DNA of 64,000 bases, from the NCBI RefSeq assembly GCF_002575655.3, contig NC_053040.3, positions 149,793,148-149,857,147 on the forward strand, in the 5' to 3' direction. Source of the stretch: Aegilops tauschii subsp. strangulata. Lineage: Eukaryota > Streptophyta > Magnoliopsida > Poales > Poaceae. Shown piece after piece: positions 33,405-45,395 of this stretch (positions are counted from its first letter, which is position 1; the number at the start of each line of letters is the position of its first letter). The notes beneath the pieces are model-generated. The model worked only from the letters and a program-made list of their open reading frames with translations, was not told where the DNA came from and searched no databases. The position numbers and the translations under genes were made by a program.

Positions 33405-35136
33405 TGTTGGAAATATGCCCTAGAGGCAATAATAAATAGGTTATTATTATATTTCCTTGTTCATGATAATCGTTTATTATCCATGCTAGAATTGTATTGA
33501 TAGGAAACTCAGATACATGTGTGGATACATAGACAACACCATGTCCCTAGTAAGCCTCTAGTTGACTAGCTCGTTGATCAATAGATGGTTACGGTTTCCT
33601 GACCATGGACATTGGATGTCGTTGATAACGGGATCACATCATTAGGAGAATGATGTGATGGACGAGACCCAATCCTAAGCCTAGCACAAGATCGTGTAGT
33701 TCGTTTGCTCAGAGCTTTTCTAATGTCAAGTATCATTTCCTTAGACCATGAGATTGTGCAACTCCCGGATATCGTAGGAATGCTTTGGGTGTACCAAACG
33801 TCACAATGTAACTGGGTGACTATAAAGGTGCACTACAGGTATCTCCGAAAGTGTCTGTTGGGTTGGCACGAATCGAGACTGGGATTTGTCACTCCGTGTA
33901 AACGGAGAGGTATCTCTGGGCCCACTCGGTAGGACATCATCATAACGTGCACAATGTGACCAAGGAGTTGATCACGGGATGATGTGAGTTACGGAACGAG
34001 TAAAGAGACTTGCCGGTAACGAGATTGAACAAGGTATCGGGATACCGATGATCGAATCTCGGGCAAGTAACATACCGATAGACAAAGGGAATTGTATACG
34101 GGATTGATTGAATCCTCGACATCGTGGTTCATCCGATGTGATCGTCGAGGAGCATGTGGGAGCCAACATGGGTATCCAGATCCCGCTGTTGGTTATTGAC
34201 CGGAGAGTCGTCTCGGTCATGTCTGCGTGTCTCCCGAACCCGTAGGGTCTACACACTTAAGGTTCGGTGACGCTAGGGTTATAGAGATATTAGTATGCGG
34301 TAACCCGAAAGTTGTTCGGAGTCCCGGATGAGATCCCGGACGTCACGAGGAGTTCTGAAATGGTCCGGAGGTAAAGATTTATATATGGGAAGTCTTATTT
34401 TGGTCGCCGGAAAAGTTTCGCACTTTATCGGTATTGTACCGGGAGTGCCGAAAGGGGTCCGGGGGTCCACCAAGGGGGTCCACCAGCCCCGGGGGGCCAC
34501 ATGGGCTGTAGGGGTGTGCGCCTTGGCCTATATGTGCCAAGGGCACCAGCCCCAAGAGGCCCATGCGCCAAGAGATAAGGGAAAGGGAGAGTCCTAAAGG
34601 GGGAAGGCACCTCCGAGGTGCCTTGGGGAGGATGGACTCCTCCCTGGCCGCACCCTTCCTTGGAGGAAGGGCCAAGGCTGCGCCCCCCCCCCCTCTCCCT
34701 TGGCCCTATATATAGTGGGGGGAGGGAGGGCAGCAATACCTAAGCCCTGGCGCCTCCCTCTCCCTCCCGTGACACATCTCCCTCCTCCCGCAGCGCTTGG
34801 CGAAGCCCTGTTGGAATCCCGCTACTTCCACCACCACGCCGTCGTGCTGCTGGATCTCCATCAACCTCTCCTCCCCCCTTGCTGGATCAAGAAGGAGGAG
34901 ACGTCGCTGCTCCGTATGTGTGTTGAACGCGGAGGTGCCGTCCGTTCGGCGCTAGGATCATCGGTGATTTGGATCACGACGAGTACGACTCCATCAACCC
35001 CGTTCTCTTGAACGCTTCCGCTCACGATCTACAATGGTATGTAGATGCACTCCCCTTCCCCTCGTTGCTAGATTACTCCATAGATTGATCTTGGTGATGC
35101 GTAGAAAATTTTGAATTTATGCTACGTTCCCCAACA
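33405..35136 (+). mobile_element. 3' LTR of element E
   Basis: 1732 bp, directly after PPT AAGTGGGAGAC; TATATATA at 34707-34714; ends CCCCAACA before the TSD GCCCC. Confidence 0.95.
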
Positions 35137-35615
35137 GCCCCCCCCCTTGAGATTGGATCTCTAGGGGCCGGCGCCCCCCCAGGGCCCCTATATAAAGAGG
35201 GGGGAGGGAGGTCTGCGCACCCAAGCCCCTGGCGCCTCCCTCTCCCCCCGTAACACCTCTCCCTCTCGCTGAGCTTGGCGAAGCCCTGCCGAGATCCCCG
35301 CTGCTTCCACCACCACGCCGTCGTGCTGCTGGATCTCCATCAACTTCTCCTTCCCCCTTGCTGGATCAAGAAGGAGGAGACGTCTCTCCCAACCGTACGT
35401 GTGTTGAACGCGGAGGTGCCGTCCGTTCGGCGCTAGGATCATCGGTGATTTGGATCACGACGAGTACGACTCCATCAACCCCGTTCTCTTGAACGCTTCC
35501 GCTCGCGATCTACAAGGGTATGTAGATGCACTCCTCTCTCTCGTTGCTAGATGACTCCATAGATTGATCTTGGTGATGCGTAGAAAATTTTAAATTTCTG
35601 CTACGATCCCCAACA
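35137..35615 (+). mobile_element. Element C 3' LTR, segment 3 of 3
   Basis: The LTR of C resumes at the TSD GCCCC, with TATATAAA at 35189-35196, and ends CCCCAACA at 35615. The next base begins LTR sequence of element F, so C had inserted into the 5' LTR of F. Confidence 0.93.
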
Positions 35616-35665
35616 GATCTTGCGTGTGCGTAGGAATTTTTTTGAAATTACGACGTTCCCTAACA
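35616..35665 (+). mobile_element. Last 50 bp of the 5' LTR of Copia element F
   Basis: Matches 41576-41625 (end of the 3' LTR of F) with two mismatches and ends CCTAACA. The rest of this LTR should lie upstream of C, but the 5' part of C and everything before it were lost at the 14629 junction. Confidence 0.9.
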
Positions 35666-36069
35666 GTGGCATCCGAGCCAGGTTTTATGCGTAGATGTTT
35701 ATGCACGAGTAGAACACAAGTGAGTTGTGGGCGATACAAGTCATACTCCAACTTGACGAGCCTAGCATATAACAGATATGGCCTCGAAACACCGAGACCA
35801 AAAGGTCGAGCACGAATCATATAGTAGATATGACCAACATAGTGATGTTCACCATTGAAACTACTCCATCTCACGTGATGATCGGACATGGTTTAGTTGA
35901 TATGGATCACGTGATCACTTAGAAGATTAGAGGGATGTCTATCTAAGTGGGAGTTCTTAAGTAATATGATTAATTGAACTTTAATTTATCATGAACTTAG
36001 TCCTGGTAGTATTAGCATATCTATGTTGTAGATCAATAGCTCGCGATGTTGCTCCCCGTTTAATTTTAT
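35666..36069 (+). mobile_element. Shortened leader of element F
   Basis: PBS-like TGGCATCCGAGCC follows the LTR at 35667. One diverged copy of the 37-bp leader repeat begins about 35755. The leader is about 0.4 kb against 1.3 kb in D and E, so it is deleted or belongs to a short-leader subfamily. No coding frame. Confidence 0.75.
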
Positions 36070-39000
36070 ATGTTCCTAGAGAAAACTAAGTTGAAAGATG
36101 TTAGTAGCAATGATGCGGATTGGATCCGTGATCTGAGGTTTATCCTCATTGTTGCACAGAAGAATTATGTCCTTGATGCACCGCTAGGTGACAGACCTAT
36201 TGTAGGAGCAGATGCAGACGTTATGAACGTTTGGCTAGCTCAATATGATGACTACTTGATAGTTTAGTGCACCATGCTTAATGGCTTAGAATCGGGACTT
36301 CAAAGACGTTTTGAACGTCATGGACCATATGAGATGTTCCAGGAGTTGAAGTTAATATTTCAAGCAAATACCCGAGTTGAGAGATATGAAGTCTCCAACA
36401 AGTTCTATAGCTAAAAGATGGAGGAGAATAGCTCAAGCAGTGAGCATGTGCTCAGATTGTCTGGGTACTACAATCGCTTGAATCAAGTGGGAGTTAATCT
36501 TCCAGATAAAATAGTGATTGATAGAATTCTCTAGTCACCATCACCAAGTTAGTAGAACTTTGTGATGAACTATAGTATGCAAGGGATGACGAAAACGATT
36601 CCCGAGCTTTTCATGATGATGAAATCGATGAAGGTAGAAATCAAGAAAGAGCATCAAGTGTTGATGATTAACAAGACCACTAGTTTCAAGAGAAAGGGAA
36701 AGAAAGGGAACTTCAAAAAGGACGGCAGGCAAGTTGCTGCTCAAGTGAAGAAGCCCAAGTTTGGACCTAAGCCTGAGACTGAGTGCTTCTACTGCAAAAG
36801 GACTGGTCACTAGAAGCAGAACTACCCCAAATAATTAGCGGATAAGAAGGATGGCAAAGTGAACAAAAGTACATTTGATATACATGTTATTGATGTGTAC
36901 TTTACTAGTGTTTATAGCAACCCCTCAGTATTTGATACTGGTTTAGTTGCTAAGAGTAGTAACTTAAAACAGGAGTTGCAAAATGAACAGAGACTAGTTA
37001 AGGATGAAGTGACGATGTGTGTTGGAAGTAGTTCCAAGATTGATGTGATCATCATCGCACAATCCATATAACTTTCTGGATTAGTGTTGAACCTAAATAA
37101 GTGTTATTTGGTGTTTGTGTTGAGCATGAATATGATTGGATCATGTTTATTGCAAAACGGTTATTCATGTAAGTTAGAGAATAATTGTTGTTCTGTTTAC
37201 ATGAATAAAACCTTCTATGGTCATACACCCAATGAAAATGGTTTGTTGGATCTCGATCGTGGTGATACACATTTTCATAATATTGAAGCCAAAAGATGCA
37301 AAGTTAATAATGATAGTGCAACTTATTCGTGGCACTGCCGTTTAGGTCATATTGGTGTAAAGCGCATGAAGAAACTCCATGCTGGTGGACTTTTGGAATC
37401 ACTTGATTATGAATCACTTGATGCTTGCGAACCATGCCTCATGGGCAAGATGAATAAGACTCCGTTCTCCGGAACAATGGAGCGAGCAATTGACTTATTG
37501 GAAATAATACATACTGATGTATGCGGTCCGATGAGTGTTAAGGCTCGCGGCAAGTATCGTTATTTTCTGGCCTTCATAGATGATTTGAGCAGATATGGGT
37601 ATATCTACTTGATGAAACACAAGTCTGAAACATTTGAAAAGTTCAAAGAATTTCAGAGTGAAGTGGAGAATCATCGTAACAAGAAAATAAAAGTTTCTAC
37701 GATAAGATCGCAGAGATGAAATATTTGAGTTACGAGTTTGGCCTTCAGTTAAAACAATGTGAAATAGTTTCACTACTCACGCCACCTGGAACACCACAGT
37801 GTAATGGTGTGTTCGAACATCGTAACCGTACTTTATTAGATATGGTGCAATCTATGATGTCTCTTACCGATTTACCACTATCGTTTTGGGGTTATGCATT
37901 AGAGACAGCTGCATTCACGTTAAATAGGGCACCATCTAAATCCGTTGAGACGACACCTTATGAACTTTGGTTTGGCAAGAAACCAAAAGTTGTCGTTTCT
38001 TAAAATTTGGGGTTGCGATGCTTATGTGAAAAAGTTTCATCCTGATAAGCTCAAACCCAAATCGGAGAAATGTGTCTTCATAGGATACCCAAAGGAGACA
38101 GTTGGGTACACCTTCTATCACAGATCTGAAGGCAAGATATTCGTTGCTTATAATGGATCCTTTCTAGAGAAGGAGTTTCTCTCGAAAGAAGTGAGTGGGA
38201 GGAAAGTAGAACTTGATGAGGTAACTGTACCTGCTCCCTTATTGGAAAGTAGTTCATCACAGAAATTTGTTCCTGTGACTACTACACCAATTAGTGAGGA
38301 AGCTAATGATGATGATCATGTAACTTCAAATCAAGTTAGTACCGAACCTCGTAGGTAAACCAGAGTGAGATCCGCACCAGAGTGGTATGGTAATCCTGTT
38401 CTGGAGGTCATGTTACTTGACCATGACGAACCTACGAACTATGAGGAAGCGATGATGAGCCCAGATTCCGGGAAATGGCTTGAGGCCATGAAATCTGAGA
38501 TGAGATCCATGTATGAGAACAAAGTATGGACTTTGATTGACTTGCCCAATGATCGGCGAGCCATTGAGATTAAATGGATCTTCAAGAGGAAGACAGACGC
38601 TGATAGTAGTGTTACTATCTACAAAGCTAGAATTGTCGCAAAAGGTTTTCGACAAGTTCAAGGTGTTGACTACGATGAGAGTTTCTCACTCGTATCTATG
38701 CTTAAGTCTGTCCGAATCATGTTAGCAATTGCCGCATTTTATGAAATCTGGCAAATGGATAAACAAAACTGCATTCCTTAATGGATTTATTAAAGAAGAG
38801 TTGTATATGATGCAACCAGAAGGTTTTGTCAATCCTAAAGGTGCTAACAAAATATGCAAGCTCCAGCGATCCATCTATGGGCTGGTGCAAGCATCTCGGA
38901 GTTGGAATATACGCTTTGATAAGTTGATCAAAGCATATAGTTTTATACAGAATTGCGGTGAAGCCTGTATTTACAAGAAAGTGAGTGGGAGCACTACAAC

Positions 39001-39715
39001 ATTTCTGATAAGTATATGTGAATGACATATTGTTGATCGGAAATAATGTAGAATTATTCTACAAAGCATAAAGGAGTGTTTGAAAGGAGTTTTTCAAAGA
39101 AAGACCTCGGTGAAGCTGCTTACATATTGAGCATCAAGATCTATAGAGATAGATCAAGACGCTTGATAAGTTTTTTCAATAAGTACATACCTTGACAAGA
39201 TTTTGAAGTAGTTCAAAATGGAATAGTCAAAGAAAGAGTTCTTGCCTGTGTTACAAGGTGTGAAATTGAGTAAGACTCAAAACCCGACCACGGCAGAAGA
39301 TAGAAAGAGAATGAAAGTCATTCCCTATGCCTCAGCCATAGGTTCTATAAAGTATGCCATGTTGTGTACCAGATCTATTGTATACCCTACACTAATTTTG
39401 GCAAGGGAGTACAATAGTGATCTAGGAGTCGATCACTGGACAACGGTCAAAATTATCCTTAGTGGAATAAGGATATGTTTCTCGACTATGGAGGTGACAA
39501 AAAGGTTCGTCGTAAAGGGTTACGTCGATGCAAGTTTTGACACTGATCCAGATGACTCTAAGTCTCAATCTGGATACATATTGAAAGTGGGAGCAATTAG
39601 CTAGAGTAGCTCCGTGCAGAGCATTGTTGACATAGAAATTAGCAAAATACATACGGATCTGAATGTGGTAGACCCGTTGACTAAACTTCTCTCACAAGCA
39701 AAACATGATCACACC
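36070..39715 (+). pseudogene. Decayed gag-pol of Copia element F
   Basis: Longer homologous blocks than in E. A gag block from 36070 stops at TAG 36265-36267, with further gag pieces after it. The zinc knuckle near 36780 (CFYCKRTGH) is followed by TAG where D has Trp. Protease is damaged (DTGL at the active-site position near 36930). Pre-integrase and integrase N-part run 37084-37719 with HTDVCGPM; a frameshift lies in the region of the second catalytic Asp. The integrase C-part (37716-38003) has FEHRNRTL, which keeps the catalytic Glu. RT linker and RT follow (38365-39025), with the YVDD region broken near 39015, then RNase H remnants to 39604. Several stops sit at former CAG or TGG codons, as expected from cytosine deamination. 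Confidence 0.93.
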
Positions 39716-39729
39716 TTAGTACTCTTTGG

Positions 39730-39882
39730 GTGTTAATCACATAGTGATGTGAACTAGATTATTGACTCTAGTAAACCCTTTGGTGTTGGTCACATGACGA
39801 TGTGATCTATGGGTGTTAATCACATGGTGATGTGAACTATTGGTGTTAAATCACATGGCGATGTGAACTAGATTATTGACTC
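39730..39882 (+). repeat. Tandem repeats before the PPT of element F
   Basis: Four units of the type GGTGTTAATCACATGGTGATGTGAAC start near 39730, 39784, 39813 and 39842, before the PPT AAGTGGGAGAC at 39889-39899. E has three copies; D and C have the single ancestral unit. Confidence 0.85.
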
Positions 39883-39899
39883 TAATGCAAGTGGGAGAC

Positions 39900-41625
39900 T
39901 GAAGTAAATATGCCCTAGAGGCAATAATAAAGTTATTATTTATTTCCTTATTCTCATGATAAATGTTTATTATTCATGCTAGAATTGTATTAACCGGAAA
40001 CATAATACTTGTGTGAATACATAGACAAACAGAGTGTCACTAGTATGCCTCTACTTGACTAGCTCGTTGATCAAAGATGGTTATGTTTCCTAGCCATAGA
40101 CATGAGTTATCATTTGATTAACGGGATCACATCATTAGGAGAATGATGTGATTGACTTGACCCATTCCGTTAGCTTAGCACTCGATCGTTTAGTATGTTG
40201 TTGTTGCTTTCTTCATGAATTATACATGTTCCTATGACTATGAGATTATGCAACTCCCGTTTACCGGAGGAACACTTTGTGTGCTACCAAACGTCACAAC
40301 GTAACTGGGTGATTATAAAGGTGCTCTACAGGTGTCTCCAAAGGTACTTGTTGGGTTGGTGTATTTCGAGATTAGGATTTGTCACTCCGATTGTCGGAGA
40401 GGTATCTCTGGGCCCACTCGCTAATGCACATCACTATAAGCCTTGCAAGCATTGCAACTAATGAGTTAGTTGCGGGATGATGTATTACAGAACGAGTAAA
40501 GAGACTTGCCGGTAACGAGATTGAACTAGGTATTGAGATACCGACGATCGAATCTCGGGCAAGTAACATACCGATGACAAAGGGAACAACGTATGTTGTT
40601 ATGCGCTCTGACCGATAAAGATCTTCGTAGAATATGTAGGAGCCAATATGAGCATCCAGGTTCCGCTATTGGTTATTGACCAGAGACGTGTCTCGGTCAT
40701 GTCTACATAGTTCTCGAACCCGTAGGGTCCGCACACTTAAAGTTCGATGATGGTTATATTATGAGTTTATGTGTTTTGATGTACTGAAGGTAGTTCGGAG
40801 TCCCGGATGAGATCGGGGACATGACGTGGAGTCTCGAAATGGTCGAGACATGAAGATTGATATATTGGATGACTATATTCGGACACTGGAATGGTTCCGG
40901 GGGTTATCGGATATATACCGGAGTACCGGGGGTTACCGGAACCCCCCCCGGAGGCTGTTGGGCCTCATGGGCCCAATTGGTGGAAGAGGAGAGGCGGCCA
41001 AGGGGCAGCCGCGCGCCCCTCCCCCCAAGTCCGAATTGGACAAGGAGGGGGCCCCCCCCCTTCCTTTCCCCCTCTCTCCTTCCCTCTCCTCTCCTAGTCC
41101 AACAAGGAAGGGAGGGAGTCCTACTCCCGGTGGGAGTAGGACTCCTCCTGGCGCGCCTCCTCCTGGCCAGCTGCACCTCCCCCCTTGCTCCTTTATATAT
41201 AGGGGCAGGGGGCACCCTAGACACAACAATTGATCGTTTGATCTTTTAGCCATGTGCGGTGCCCCCCTCCACCATAGTCCACCTCGATAATACTGTAGCG
41301 GTGCTTAGGCGAAGCCCTGCGTCGGTAGAACATCATCATCGTCACCACGCCGTCGTGCTGACAAAACTCTCCCTCAACACTCGGCTGGATCAGAGTTCGA
41401 GGGACGTCATCGGGCTGAACGTGTGCTGAACTCGGAGGTGCCGTGCGTTCGGTACTTGATCGGTCGGATCATGAAGACGTACGACTACATCAACCGCGTT
41501 GTGCTAACGCTTCCGCTTTCGGTCTACGAGGGTACGTGGACAACACTCTCCCCTCTCGTTGCTATGCATCACCATGATCTTGCGTGTGCGTAGGAATTTT
41601 TTTGAAATTACTACGTTCCCCAACA
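39900..41625 (+). mobile_element. 3' LTR of Copia element F
   Basis: 1726 bp, TGAAGTAAATATGCCCTAGAGG...CCCCAACA. The TGAAG start and the extended TTTATTATTCATGC region mark a different LTR subfamily from C, D and E. TATATATA lies at 41194-41201. The following bases CAATG should be the 3' TSD but the 5' copy is lost. Confidence 0.95.
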
Positions 41626-42971
41626 CAATGTGTGTGAAATAGAGTCCTGGATATATCATATATATAGAGGGGGTGATCCACGAGAAGAGAGTGGAGGTAT
41701 CATCGACTTGAGGTGTCCATAGAATCGAAGAGAGGGATGATGTGTGTGTGTGCGCGCGCGGTCAATAAAGAGTGCCATCGAATTTGTGTGTGCCCATGTT
41801 AAAGATATAGAGTGGCTAGCCTACTAGAACGAGAGAGGGGACAGGTGTGGTTTGTCTCTGTGGCATGGATACCTACCTACAGCGCTCGACTATCGGTGTG
41901 TGGTGGGGGGGGAGGGAGGCCTAATTAACTATAGAGGTACAATGGCTGGTATATGTGTGGAGGAGGAGAGAGGCCTACCTCATGTATTAAGGGATATCGA
42001 TCTACCTCATGTAATAAGGGAGATCGATCGGCATCCATGCATATGTGCAGGAGAGGAATAAGGTTGGGAGAGAGACAGAGCTAGAGTGTTGGAGGGGGTG
42101 GTAGTGGAGTTGCTTCTAACAAATGGTGGGATAGGATTGCTAGACAACCGGAGGGCACGCCTGCAATATCAATAAGAGAGGGGATGGATGCCTGTCTGTG
42201 CACGTGCGTGTGAGAGACGGGTCAGGAGGCATGCACGAATGATGGGGGGCAATATGGATGTGGTAAGCAGACATAACTACATAGGAAGATCAATTGTCCT
42301 TTGTCAGAGAAAGGAGAGACATAACTTGTGAGGTACGTCGATCGATGGGGGAGGGAATAGTTAAAGTCGACCTAGGTATATGTTGGGAGATCGATCGGTA
42401 TACATGCATGTGTGTGTTAGAAGCAAATGAGGCACGGGGAGAAGGATAGAGAGAGGGGGAGATGCATCTAGGAGGTGGTGCGAGATTCATACTATATCGA
42501 GGGGGGAGAAGTGTGCGAGTACGAGGTCGATGAAAAGAGTGGTGGGAGTGAGGCATGGATGGTGATAAGAGAAGAGGGGAAGCTTGTGTTTTGTGCTAGG
42601 CACACCTGGCTAGAGAGGCATATCGATCGATGTGTGCCATAAAGAAGGAGCTGGGGGGCCTACACACACCATGGGTGAACGACCTAAAGTGAAAAGACGA
42701 ATTTGCGCGATGGAGCTAGAGAATGCTGAGGGAGGGTTAGAGGGATGCGGGCGTCTGCATGCACGAGAGAAAGTTAGCGCTAGCTAGCTACAAAGATAAG
42801 AGGATTGTGTGGGTGTAAAAGACGAATAGAGATCATACTTCATTATAAAAAGCGAATTCGGATATTTGAAGAATTTATCATAGTATTTTAAACCGACGCA
42901 TGTGTGAATATATATAACGGTGATACACATGGTGTGGTTATGAACATGTTATACTACATATAATATATTTA
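41626..42971. other. Purine-rich, unassigned intergenic sequence
   Basis: No gene or element was recognised. The stretch is rich in GAGAGA, TGTGTG/GCGCGC (41739-41760) and TCGATCG words, with many short purine runs. The ORFs of 69 and 88 codons (41852, 42290 minus) look accidental. It is flanked on the left by the LTR end of F. Confidence 0.5.
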
Positions 42972-44090
42972 TCTCTACTCTTATAAAAAAATGGAGTTGT
43001 TGATGATGGTGCCATCCTGCAATATAAGCCGTCCGATTTATATCTGACGGATAGGAAGGAAAATATGGCAATTTTGAAAAAAGATACCCACACCCCTCTC
43101 CATATTTGCAAATTAGGCCTCCCCTTGATCATGTTGATGTTCTGTGGAACGCATGGGCATCTTGCTAGTACTACGTATAACATATAGAACATTGATCATA
43201 ATTTGGGTTAATGTGTGGCTTTTGCAGCTCAGGTCTAAATACTTGTCATAATGTAGGGGGCGGGGCACTATACTATGTGTGATAAACACGGTGTACACGT
43301 ATGGAACATGGTTTAGATTATGAATATATAGTTAGTACATCAAATGTACTATTATTTGGAATCAACATCAATTGTATTCAAAAAATAGAATTCGAGTTCA
43401 TGTAGTACACATAGTTCATATCTATCTCTATAGTAATCATGTGGTGTGTTATTAAGGTAATACACGAATGATGGTTGAAGTTGGCAACAATCATGATTGT
43501 AGATTTGTTATTGAAATAGAGAAACGAATTCAAATTCAGTTCGAATTGCAGCGGTAGTATAGACATTTGGAATGCACTAAAATGTTGGTATGAGTAGGTT
43601 ACATGCATTATACAGCAAGCGAAAAAATTTAATTGGACATAACATGGATTCATACTACCGAATAGCATTTAATTGCACTAAATTGTTGGTATGAGTAGCT
43701 TTAAATAGCATTTTTATAGTAAAACGGGGCAAGACTCTCTTTTTGTGTGGTGTGAATAGTTTTATTTTTTTCGTTTTCTTTTTGGTTGAGGGAAGTGCGA
43801 ATTGATTTGGTACGTACAAGTACAATATTACACGTTAGGCTTGTCCCTAAAATTCAACCCGTGCCTTGTTATATCCTGAAAATTCAGATATCGTGCTCCC
43901 AAAACTGGCGCCTTCACAACCCGCGCCTTGCTATCCCGAAACTACAACGCGCGCGAAAACTCCCTCCAGCTGCCAAATCCCGACACGCGAAATCCCCCTT
44001 CTAACCCTGAGCCAAAAGGGCCGCTAGTGCAAATCGGTGCGGGGTACTTTTGTAACACACCCTATATTTTGGACAAGCGCGTCCCTAAGT
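42972..44090. other. AT-rich unassigned sequence, possible Helitron 5' end
   Basis: 42972 begins TCTCTACTCTTATAAAA directly after an A, which resembles the TCTCTACTA start of grass Helitrons. No convincing 3' hairpin plus CTRR end was found. A block starting AATGCACTAAAATG at 43571 recurs, diverged, at 43671. No coding region was seen. From about 43850 the composition becomes GC-rich. Confidence 0.3.
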
Positions 44091-44091
44091 C

Positions 44092-44811
44092 ATGGTTCAC
44101 CCCCTCCCATCGTCTCCTTTTTGCCATTCGAAATCCCAGGCCGCCATAACCTCTCCGCTCCAGCCGCAAAACCCCACCCTCCTCCGTCCGCCACCTCACC
44201 GCTGCCCAGCCGAAGCCTCTTCCCCGACGACGTCGTCCACCACAACAGCTCGACGTCCCTCATCCACCTCCCCGGATGAGGATCCGTCGTCCATCTCGTC
44301 GTCCCGTCGGTTCAGCCGCCCCGTCCTCCACCTCGAAGGAGCTGCTCCGACGATTGCTCGTCTATCGCGGCGGCTCCATCCCCACAGCGCCGCCTTAACC
44401 TGCTCCACCGGAACCGCAGCATCCTCACCGACTCCTCGGACGAAGCCGAGGCCTACTCGGCGCCACCAAAGAGGTTGTACACTCATCGCATCGCACCTTC
44501 TCCTTAGCTCGACCTCCCGGCGCCGACGGTGCTCCATCCCGCACCCCCTTGGAGCGGCTACCTTGAAGTCGGCGCCACGGGCGACATCTCCACGGCGGCT
44601 CTCCCCCAGTGCGAGGCCCCTTCGGCGGCAGCGGCCATACCAGCCGGATCTGCTGCTGCTGCTCCGGCTCTTGCTCGATCGCTCGCTCGCCCAGCTGCTG
44701 CTGCTCCGGCTCTCGCTCGCTCGCTCGCGCTGCTGCCGCTGCTCCGGCTCTCGCTCGCGCTGCTGCTGCTACTCTCCCCCTCGCTCGTGCTACTTCTCTG
44801 CTTCGATTTAG
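44092..44811 (+). other. GC-rich coding-like tract, no gene recognised
   Basis: A 239-codon open frame and overlapping frames occur, all Ser/Pro/Ala-rich and low in complexity, as expected of GC-rich gene 5' ends or Mutator-like captured exons. Another frame reads ILTDSSDEAEAYSAPPKRLYT near 44410-44480. A weakly similar stretch (NDAEVNTATAKRLYT) occurs near 45498-45540 in the duplicated block. This suggests a broken host-gene fragment present twice. No function is proposed. Confidence 0.3.
44652..44790 (+). repeat. GCTGCTGCTCCGGCTCTCGCTCG minisatellite
   Basis: Imperfect tandem copies of units built from GCTGCTGCTCCGGCTCT and CGCTCGCTCG. In the open frame they encode Ala/Leu/Arg/Ser repeats. 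Confidence 0.8.
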
Positions 44812-44879
44812 CTACACTTCAGTCGACTGAATCGACTTTTGGGTCAGTCGATTTTCAGGGGGTGGGGTCTCGCCGGAGT

Positions 44880-45395
44880 TAAGGAAGAATCACACGCAGC
44901 AGGGACGGGGGCTCGCCGGAGAGGTACCCCACTATCTATATTAGGGTTTAGGGTGGGGGCGGGGGGCCTATAGGGCTGGCCGGGGCGGCGGCGGACCGGC
45001 GGTGGGGAGTTGTTTCGGGGCGGCGAGGCGGCGCTGGGGCCGGCGGTTCGGCCGGTGGTGGCTGGCGGCTCAGGGGGGTGCAGGTTGAAGATGAACAACA
45101 GGCCCTCCCTAAACTACATGTCAAGTGCCTCTCTGCTACCATTGCGTTCAGTTTCGATAGTAACATTCAGATTCCACAGCAAATTTTAGTTTCGACAGTT
45201 AAGTTCAGAGTCAACAGTTTTTACCTTATCTGTTGTAGTCAGGTGGTTTTTGGTGATGTAAATTTTACATCTATTTTACATCATCTATTGGAGATGCTAT
45301 TAGAATCCCACTTGAGATTGACAATGTCTGTCTTGTGCTGCTTCAGACTTGACGTCTTATGGCTCACCGTGGCTGCTCCAACGACAGAACGATCC
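44880..45395. other. G-rich tract with telomere-like word and AT-rich spacer
   Basis: 44938-44955 contains TTAGGGTTTAGGG, a telo-box on the minus strand, followed by a GGGGCGG-rich run to about 45075. 45255-45300 contains GTAAATTTTACATC and a CATCTATTGGAGATGCT end that resembles the terminus of small Mutator/Harbinger MITEs. No gene is called. Confidence 0.35.

Larger units (their letters stand above)
26544..35136 (+). mobile_element. Complete but defective Copia element E inserted in the LTR of C
   Basis: An 8.6-kb element with LTRs at 26544-28271 and 33405-35136 and perfect TSDs GCCCC (26539-26543, 35137-35141). Its LTRs differ by only about 18 substitutions by eye, similar to D, yet the gag-pol is ruined by many stops and indels. 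Confidence 0.96.

Noticed and set aside
44021..44030. CTAG|T as a Helitron 3' end for the 42972 start
   Set aside because: No hairpin stands just upstream, so the four-base match is not evidence.
44092..44811. 239-codon ORF as a real gene
   Set aside because: Low-complexity Ser/Pro/Ala composition open in several frames; no start context, splice pattern or homologue recognised.
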